DNA of 64,000 bases, from assembly GCA_001599975.1 (NCBI GenBank), contig BCIO01000001.1:1-64000 (forward strand), given 5' to 3'. The translations under genes and the position numbers were made by a program. This DNA comes from Cystobasidiopsis lactophilus (Eukaryota; Basidiomycota; Agaricostilbomycetes; Agaricostilbales; Chionosphaeraceae). Of the stretch, positions 57,591 to 64,000 are shown one piece after another; position 1 is the stretch's first letter; each line of letters opens with the position of its first letter. The notes below the pieces were generated by a model. The model saw only the letters and a program-made list of their open reading frames with translations, made no database searches and was not told the origin of the DNA.

Positions 57591-58919
57591 ATGCCGTTGG
57601 AAATACTTGCGCCAGAGCTCTTGACCCAGATTGCACATGTTCATCTGCTCGGTGCGTGGTGCATAATGCATTGCCACTCCTCGATTTCGGAGTCGTGCGC
57701 AGATTCTGAGAACCTCTTCGCAGAGGGTGTCAGCTTGAAGAGGGCTCAGTTGGATGTTATTTCGCTCAGGCTTGCCTCAAAAAGCGTGCGAGCCGCCATC
57801 CCAGCCCTTCGTAAAGCCAGCTTTACGGTCCACGAAGGGGCCAAGTTCGGCGGCCCTCTTGTCCTCGATTTCCTCCAACGAACGCCAGATATTACCACTC
57901 TGGACCTCATGGTCGGGCACATTGGCACAGAGAGGGCGGCACTGTCCCGGATTGCGCTGCTTGTCCCCAAACTGAAGAGCCTTACGCTGGTACTGACGTG
58001 GGCGTGGCACAACTGTGACGCCGTACTCACCCCGTTTTCAGCCTGCCCGCTAGAGTCTTTGAACGTCTTTCCTGCTGGAAATAATGCGACGGGCATCCAA
58101 GGCAATTTGGTCGACTTTCTTGGACGTCTGGCGGAATTGTGGCCCACCCTGAAATACCTGGATTTCAACGCGCAGCTCAAGTCTAGGACCGACATTTCTA
58201 CTATAAGATCTCTATCTCCCTCCTTTCCGTTGCGTTCGATGGCCCATTTCCGGCTGGACTCAATATCGTGGGATTCCATCCATCACTCAGCCTTTCCGTC
58301 CCTACTCCCAGCTCTGTACCCTCTGACTTCCAGCCCAACCATCAGTGTTCTATCCTTGACAACGCTGCCCATCGCTTTTTTTGGTCAGCCGCCCGCCACC
58401 TTACGCCATTTCTTTCTCGCTGCCGCCAATCTACAATCGCTTTGTGTTCTTTTCCCAGAAGACCATTTTCTTGCCTTCGATGACGCTGCGACTCTCAATT
58501 TAGTCGAATGGATGCGGCATCCGCCTCCGAAGCTCCAGCACTTGGAGCTTGCTGGGGCGTATCGTTCACCGCTTCTGGTCAGCGCCCTCAAGAGCTTTCC
58601 CTGTGTGACCTTCAATGTCTCCCTGGCTAATTTGGGTCAATGGAGCCTATCCGATGCTGTATTGGCCTCGCAGGGACGGTGTGATCGGGTCGTTCTGGCG
58701 GGGGGGCTATGGCTGGGGGAGGGGCTGGGTGAAGATCTCGAGCAAGCTCTCCGAGCTGCCGGCTTTCCTTTCATCTTCATCAAAAGCCGTACTGGTGGGT
58801 ATAGCTCTCCATTGCTGCTTTTAATCACATCAAACTCAGGTATTAGCCCAGGTGTCATCCGTCAAATCCTCTGTTCCGACTCCATCCTCGAAGTCATCAA
58901 CGGCTTCCCCGACTTCTAA
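57591..58919 (+). CDS. F-box-like protein, tandem copy 1
   Basis: ATG at 57591. The N-terminus MPLEILAPELLTQIAHVHLL is an F-box-like helix, followed by LDVISLRLASKSVRAAIPAL. The remainder is a run of leucine-rich units (DITTLDLMVGHIGTERAALS, LVPKLKSLTLVLTWAWHN, LWPTLKYLDFNAQLKSR, LQHLELAGAYRSPLLVSALK) that would bind substrate for an SCF ubiquitin ligase. Two embedded introns are likely: 51 nt from GTGCGT after HLLG, and 57 nt from GTGGGT before VIRQILCSDSILEVINGF. Both are multiples of three, so the frame stays open if they are kept. It pairs with the copy at 60126. Whether it joins an SCF complex is inferred from the family. Confidence 0.7.
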   Translation: MPLEILAPELLTQIAHVHLLGAWCIMHCHSSISESCADSENLFAEGVSLKRAQLDVISLRLASKSVRAAIPALRKASFTVHEGAKFGGPLVLDFLQRTPDITTLDLMVGHIGTERAALSRIALLVPKLKSLTLVLTWAWHNCDAVLTPFSACPLESLNVFPAGNNATGIQGNLVDFLGRLAELWPTLKYLDFNAQLKSRTDISTIRSLSPSFPLRSMAHFRLDSISWDSIHHSAFPSLLPALYPLTSSPTISVLSLTTLPIAFFGQPPATLRHFFLAAANLQSLCVLFPEDHFLAFDDAATLNLVEWMRHPPPKLQHLELAGAYRSPLLVSALKSFPCVTFNVSLANLGQWSLSDAVLASQGRCDRVVLAGGLWLGEGLGEDLEQALRAAGFPFIFIKSRTGGYSSPLLLLITSNSGISPGVIRQILCSDSILEVINGFPDF

Positions 58920-60125
58920 AGACTACTTCCGTGCCCCTCACTTGCCGCTTCACTTTTGAATCCGGCACAAAACAGGAAGAGGGTCAACGTCAGCAAAGTC
59001 TCACCTCCTGGCCTTCTACAGTCCTGTTTCTGTTTCTGTTTGTCAGAGGTGAGAGTGAATCTCCCGAAGCCAAGGCAAAACCTTCATGCTAACGGGATGC
59101 AAAAAGGAACTTTTGATGGGCGGCGAGTCGGGCTTGTTGAAAGTTGAAATAAAAAGCAAAAAGACAGTCAAAGGTGCTTGTTCCCCGCGTCGCTCAGTCA
59201 ACAGCGAGGGCCCGCTGTACTTCACGGCGACGCTTCCCTCACCCCCTCTACCGGCCAGTGCCCACTGGGGGGCCCTCCCAGCAGAACTGGCCACTAGAGG
59301 AGACGAGTTCCGGAACGGAACCGCTCCTTTGAGCTGTGTCTTTTTAATATCGCTACTACCTAGCCTCTTGAGCAAAAACTGACCCTTCCTTCCAATTGTG
59401 GGTCTTTGGGAATTCACGAGCTTGGCCAGATTTGGTGGCGTCGAGGGTCAACGGCCAGTGAGCGCGAGTGTCGACGCGATTCCGCTTCCTTGAATCACTC
59501 TTTGGCTACCCTATCTATTATGTAGGTCGATTCACCGGCTCAGGACTCTATATCGTATCGCATACGAGAACAAAGCTGCATCAATGGCGATTTGCCACCG
59601 ACGGGTCCGCCGCCACTGATTTCTATCTGCATTGTGACCCATCAAGAGCCCGCTCGCCAAAAGCGTGCCTCATAGTTTTCATAACGCTCTTGAAATCATC
59701 TACATAGCAGACGAAAGCACCGCAAGTCAGCGCGAGGCGTGAAGACGGTGACTCTCTGTGCAACTCCTTTCTCCCGCTGCGACCAAATTTCCAGACTGGA
59801 TGGCTTCTCCCTTCAGCGTGCATTTGTAGGTAAAAGGCTCTTATGGCTGTGCCCTCCTGCTCCCCTCTTGCTCGTCCCTCTCCGGCCCTCGGAATCAGGG
59901 CTTCGTCGGCTTCAAACTTGCCGCTCTCGTTCCCCTTCGCCCCCCTGATGATGGACAAGAGCTACACCCTCCCGACAGTGGGCTAGCGGCGTCACACATT
60001 GGACACCCAGGGCTCGTCCGCGCCGTCTTTCTTTTCTCCCGTCCCCTCTGTCGGCATCTTTGGTTGTGGTCGGCATCTGAATCTCTGATCACAGAGGATG
60101 CTCCTCGCTGCGTCGAGCCTGCTCC
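58920..60125. other. Intergenic between the F-box-like copies
   Basis: About 1.2 kb. Several frames of 60 to 120 codons exist, but none has ATG start plus coherent composition. The sequence is not an obvious repeat. It separates two related genes of the same orientation. Confidence 0.4.
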
Positions 60126-61643
60126 GTGGAAACCCTTCCTCCCGAAATACTAGCGCAAATCGCGCATGTGCAATTGCTGGGTGCGCGCGTTTCGACGACC
60201 GCTGTTCCTCGATTGCGCTCTGACAACTCGTTCACAGAGGACACTAGCTTGCAAGAGGCGCAGTTGAACATCATGTCTCTCCGGCTTGTGTCCAAATGGA
60301 TGCGAACGGCAATCCCAGCTTTGCGCAAAGCCAGCTTCTCGGTCTACAACGAGTCCAAGTCAGGTGGCCACCTTTGCCTCGACTTTCTGCGTGCCAGCCC
60401 ACACATCAACACTCTCGTCCTCAACGTTGGGTGCAACGAAACGCACGGTCCAAGTACAGGCGCCATTGCCGCTTCGGTGCCCAACTTGAAGACCTTGGCC
60501 CTCTCGTTGTCTGGAGGCTGGCACAACCGCCACGTTCTCCTGGCTCCATTCTTCAACTGTCCGCTGGAGCGATTACAAGTATTACCGGCAGGTTGGGTGG
60601 AAGGCTCTCCGCGTCCTATCCTATACGGCAGGGCGGCAAGTGATTCGGGCGGGTCTTCGAGATGACCTTGTCCAGGACCGGCGCCGCAGCCTGGGACCGC
60701 TTCAAGCTCTTCTCGACCTGCTTCTTGGTCGGCGCTTTGGGAGCAGCTGACATGGCAGACGGCGCGCCATCGTCCTCTGCCGCTGCCGCTGCTGCTGCTG
60801 GCGGCAGTCTCCCCGAAATTTTCAACAGCGTGGCGGTTTTCTGGCCCAACCTCTGCCATCTAGAGTTCGATTGCTATGTGGAGAACAGACCGATGCCTCC
60901 CATGTCCGCCACCGCGCCGTTCCCTTTCCAGGCTCTGAAGAGCTTTCGGCTGAACTACCTCTGTGGCGGTGTGGCTGGCGACCCAGATTTGCCGCTTCCT
61001 CCCACCTTCTCAGCAATCTATCCATCTGTCACTAGCGAGACGATTGCTTTTCTGTCCAGCACAACGCTGCCCATCACCTTCTTCAGAGGGCCGCCATCAA
61101 CCATCGCCGATTTCTTTACTGCTGCTGCCAACCTTCATTCGATATGTATCAAGTTCAGCGACTACCACGTACCTGCTCCAAGTAGCACAGAAATCGCCAA
61201 TCTTGAGACTTGGATGTCCAGACCCTCCGCCTCCCTCACCCGCTTGGAACTTGCTGGAGAGTACCCCGCATCCGCTCTCGTCCGAGGCCTTACCTGTTTT
61301 CCGACTGTCACGTTGGATGTGGCTGCGTGGAAGGCCGAAGCGACGAAAGACGAGCTTGATGGAATTTGGTACATCGGTCGGGCCAGGCTGTCTCCAGAAG
61401 GAGTGTGTCGGCGGGTGATCTTGGCAGCATCGACTGAAGCAGACTGGTACGATCAAGACAATCTACAGCAGGCTCTTCAATGCGCAGGTGTTACCCTCTT
61501 CTTTCTGAGGAACCGCAACGGTAAGCTCAGATCAGCCTCTCGGTTGTCAATCAATCTGTAACAATTCTATGCCAGGCGTCCTTCGACAACTGCTCGCCTC
61601 CGAGTCCATCAAAGAGGTCCTCAAGGACTTCCCCTACTACTGA
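60126..61643 (+). CDS. F-box-like protein, tandem copy 2, start codon not found
   Basis: The coding frame opens after a stop at 60078-60080 with no ATG before the F-box-like ETLPPEILAQIAHVQLLG, so the true start is unknown; the given left border is the GTG before ETLPP. The body matches copy 1: MSLRLVSKWMRTAIPALRKA, INTLVLNVGCN, VPNLKTLALSLSGGWHN, FWPNLCHLEFDCYVENR, SLTRLELAGEYPASALVRGL and the end VLRQLLASESIKEVLKDFPYY. Two introns sit at the same places as in copy 1 (a 57-nt one after QLLG, and one before VLRQLL). A third, about 160 nt (60595-60755), has no counterpart and is followed by an Ala-rich stretch. It could be functional with an upstream exon, or a decaying copy. Confidence 0.6.
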
Positions 61644-62463
61644 AGAGGATGCAATAGGGATCAAGGGCCGGCGCAGCTCAGGTTCGGAATTATCGCGTGC
61701 GTGGCTTGTCGCACTGACAACTTCTCTTGCGCTCCAGGCGGCGCTTCTACTTTCTTCAAGACGGCAACGGCAGCTCAAGAGTAGGCGAAGGGCAGTAGTG
61801 TCGAACGGGGTTGGTCTGGGTGGTCTGGGTCTGGGTGGCGCCCACTCGAGCTTTGTCGTCTTCCGGTCTAACAAAAGTGTTTGCTTACTCGCCAAACAGC
61901 TCTCTCGCTCGCTCTTAGGCCTTCTGCCTTCTGCAAACCCTCCAAAGGCGCTCTTGAACAAATCTTGTGATTAATAAGTCTGTCACAGAATTTTCGTTTT
62001 TACGAGCACAACCAGGGAGTTCTTTGGGACGCCACGCTCCTTATGGCAACTTGGCCGTGAGTTACAATGCTTGAGCTTTTTTTGCCAAGCGCGGTTATTG
62101 ATCTTTCTACGATTTTCAGGAGTGGTTAAGGCGATACACTCGAATTCCCCTTCGAAATGTATTGGGATCTCCCGCGCATGTTCGAATCATGCAGTTGTCG
62201 ACAAATTCAACACATTTTTTTGCCGCTTTTTGCCACCGGGGGCCAGTTGAAAAGCGTGAACAGGAGCGCTTTCCCACCAGTCTTTTGACTTTGCCTGCGC
62301 TCTCAATATTGGCGCCCTCTCCAGCAGTTGACCACATCGTCACGAGAGGCAAGTGTGCATAAGAGGATGACAAGGGTTTTCATTCAAAACGGAAAGGCAA
62401 GAGAAGTGAAGCCGCTCGTGAAATTAAGAATAGTGTACAAAGGGGGTGGGAGGTGAACTCTTA
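61644..62463. other. Intergenic between convergent genes, no gene seen
   Basis: 820 bp that should be 3' UTR of the F-box-like copy on the left and of the Rho GEF on the right. It contains AT-rich segments, unusual for this window. Open frames are short and incoherent. Confidence 0.45.
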
Positions 62464-64000
62464 TTACAGAGTGGCATGCATCTTGAAGATCTGGTGGCCG
62501 TTGTCCGAGAAGATGATCTGCGAGGTCGGCGGGCGGAAAGGCATCTGCGGCGGCGGCCGGGGCGCGACCATCGAGTTGCGCGCGTACGGGTTGCCGCCGT
62601 TCATCATTTGCTGCTGCTGGAGCTGGGCATAGTACAGATTGGCGGCGTTGTAGTTGTTAAAGGCCGAGGCCGAGGCCGACGGCGGCGAGTCTTGGAACAG
62701 CAGGCGCAGGTTGTTGCCTGGGATCTGTGCAGAGACGCCTCAGCAATCAGCTTCTCATCAAAAGCTGTTGACTGAAGACAAGCCCGCACTATTTGCATTA
62801 GGGCGCCGGACTCGACGTGCCGGACCTCGACAAAGGTGGGCTCGAACGCGAGGACGAAAGGGGCGTGGAGGGCAAAGTGGGTGGGCCGGCCCTCCCACTG
62901 GACGAGCCAGTTGGCCTTGGTCCGCCAGCCGTTCTTGTTGACGTAGAACGCAAACTCGTCGTAGCAGAGCAGGAACTCGCCGTCGATGCGGTAGATGGCG
63001 ATCGGCCGCACGTTCTCCCGCTTTTGCACAAAGTCGAGGCTCGAGTCGGCCGGGTCGAGCAGGCCCTGGGTGTCGAGCGTCTCGAGGTCGACGATCTCGA
63101 AGCCCTTGACGCAGCCGACGCAGAGCTTGGACTTGAGGAAGTGGATCGAGTCCGCCGAGCTGGGCAGGTAGAACTGTCGGTCACATTGAGTACTGATCCT
63201 CCAATGATCAAGAAATGAGTGAGAAACCGACCTCCTTGAAGACCCTTAGTGAGTCGTGGGAGACCTGCAAGAACTTGCGCAAAGGCTTCTTGCCGCCCCT
63301 CGCCTGCTCCACCGGCTCGAGCGTCTTGATGGTGCTCGACACCGCGCCGGCCTTGACGACGCAGACCAGGGTGCGGCCCATGCAGACGCCCGACTTGAAG
63401 AAGGACGCGTTGGAGGAGATCTTGCGCGCCCGCTTGGCCGCCCCGCCGGCGTCTTGCGGATCCAAATGGTCGATATAAAACGTTTGCACCGCTTTGTCTG
63501 CACGTCCGTCGATGTTAAGCTCTTGAAATCAATCGCTTAAGGGAGGGAGAGGACGCACCGGCTAGGACGATGAGGATGCCTGAGTCGTCGAGCACCTCGA
63601 CCTGGGTTACGTTGGCGACGGCAATGACCTTGATAGGCACGCGGCTCTTGTCCCTTAAGTCGGACACGTAGACGCCGCTGTCTGTGCCAAAGACCATCCG
63701 ATTCCCGGCGTCTGTTCACGTCCCTTCCTTTAAAATGCCACCAAGACATAAGAAGGGGGAGAGGGAAACGAACCGAAAGGGGCGGCGCAAGTGACGCGGT
63801 TGGCGCCGACAAAGTAGCCTTCGGAGAGGACGGACGAGTCAAAGACCATGCTCCGCTCGCGCAGCTCGATCTGGCGCGCCTCGATCTTGTCCAGCCAGTT
63901 CTTCCTTCCGCCCCAAGAAGGCGACCAGAGCGTGATGTCGTACCCCCTCCGGCCGAGGTGGGTGAAGGTGACGGCGAACCCGGCTTTCGAGTTGAGCACG
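62464..64000 (-). CDS. ROM2: Rom2-type Rho1 guanine-nucleotide exchange factor, C-terminal half
   Basis: The gene runs off the window end; only the part from the end of the PH domain is here. The first exon seen (LGRRGYDITLWSPSWGGRKN, then WLDKIEARQIELRERSMVFD) leads into a CNH domain: RMVFGTDSGVYVSDLRDKSR, VTQVEVLDDSGILIVLADKA, FFKSGVCMGRTLVCVVKAGA, SADSIHFLKSKLCVGCVKGF, EIVDLETLDTQGLLDPADSS, PIAIYRIDGEFLLCYDEFAF and THFALHAPFVLAFEPTFVEV. The tail is Gln/Pro-rich and ends GHQIFKMHATL, stop TAA at 62464. In fungi this protein activates Rho1 for cell-wall integrity signalling. The RhoGEF and DEP parts should lie beyond 64000. Other CNH proteins (Vps39, GCK kinases) are less likely given the PH-CNH order. 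Confidence 0.88.

Noticed and set aside
59468-59958. Open frames of 79 and 111 codons between the F-box-like copies
   Set aside because: Neither begins with ATG, they lie on opposite strands, and neither shows conserved-looking sequence.
1-64000. Search for transposable or virus-derived elements
   Set aside because: No reverse transcriptase, integrase, transposase or capsid-like frames and no terminal repeats were recognised. The only repeats are the TAAC array, the small cluster at 52.2 kb and the gene-level duplications.

Overview
The window looks like nuclear DNA of a basidiomycete fungus with a compact genome. Genes lie on both strands. Most coding regions are cut by several short GT-AG introns, usually about 45 to 65 nt, and gaps between genes are often only 100 to 300 bp. 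The gene content is fungal: a hybrid histidine kinase, a Zn2Cys6 regulator, a Rom2-type Rho GEF, a GATA_AreA/DUF3295 regulator and F-box-like proteins. A lineage such as Pucciniomycotina is possible, but I cannot prove it by reading. No rRNA, tRNA, CRISPR array or recognisable transposable or viral element was seen.

Left part (1-20.3 kb). A (TAAC)n array opens the window, followed by a short two-exon gene for a Cys-rich protein. A run of minus-strand genes follows: a GAF hybrid histidine kinase (1490-5246), a type II membrane glycosyltransferase with a DxD motif (5558-8475), a MOV10/SDE3-like SF1 RNA helicase (8740-12056), a secreted agmatinase-type ureohydrolase (12251-13863), a Zn2Cys6 transcription factor (14063-16200), a single-pass Ser/Thr-rich membrane protein (16578 to about 18 kb) and a type II membrane NPP-type phosphodiesterase (18299-20286).

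Middle part (20.3-45 kb). Cytosolic leucyl-tRNA synthetase (20394-24490) diverges from the phosphodiesterase across 107 bp. A BRE4/FUSC-like multispan protein, a PuuE-type allantoinase and two small unrecognised genes follow on the plus strand. SAD1/USP39 (minus) and RAB GDI (plus) share a 190-bp promoter region. Then come a small mitochondrial-type membrane protein, two unrecognised minus-strand genes (one with an internally duplicated domain), LAS1, a CRAL-TRIO membrane-anchored protein whose 3' end overlaps LAS1, and a HAD-family hydrolase divergent from it.

Right part (45-64 kb). Here lie an Ivy1/I-BAR-like protein, a disordered coiled-coil nuclear-type protein, a small membrane protein, two tandem paralogues of an unrecognised multispan membrane protein with His-rich tails, a GATA_AreA/DUF3295 regulator, two tandem F-box-like paralogues, and the 3' half of a Rom2-type Rho1 GEF that runs off the window end.

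Functional links are loose. Allantoinase, the ureohydrolase and the AreA-like regulator all touch nitrogen use. LeuRS, LAS1 and SAD1 are housekeeping RNA functions. GDI, the CRAL-TRIO protein and the I-BAR-like protein point to membrane traffic. The most unusual material is the two pairs of tandem paralogues, the repeat cluster between the membrane-protein pair, and the duplicated-domain gene near 39 kb.
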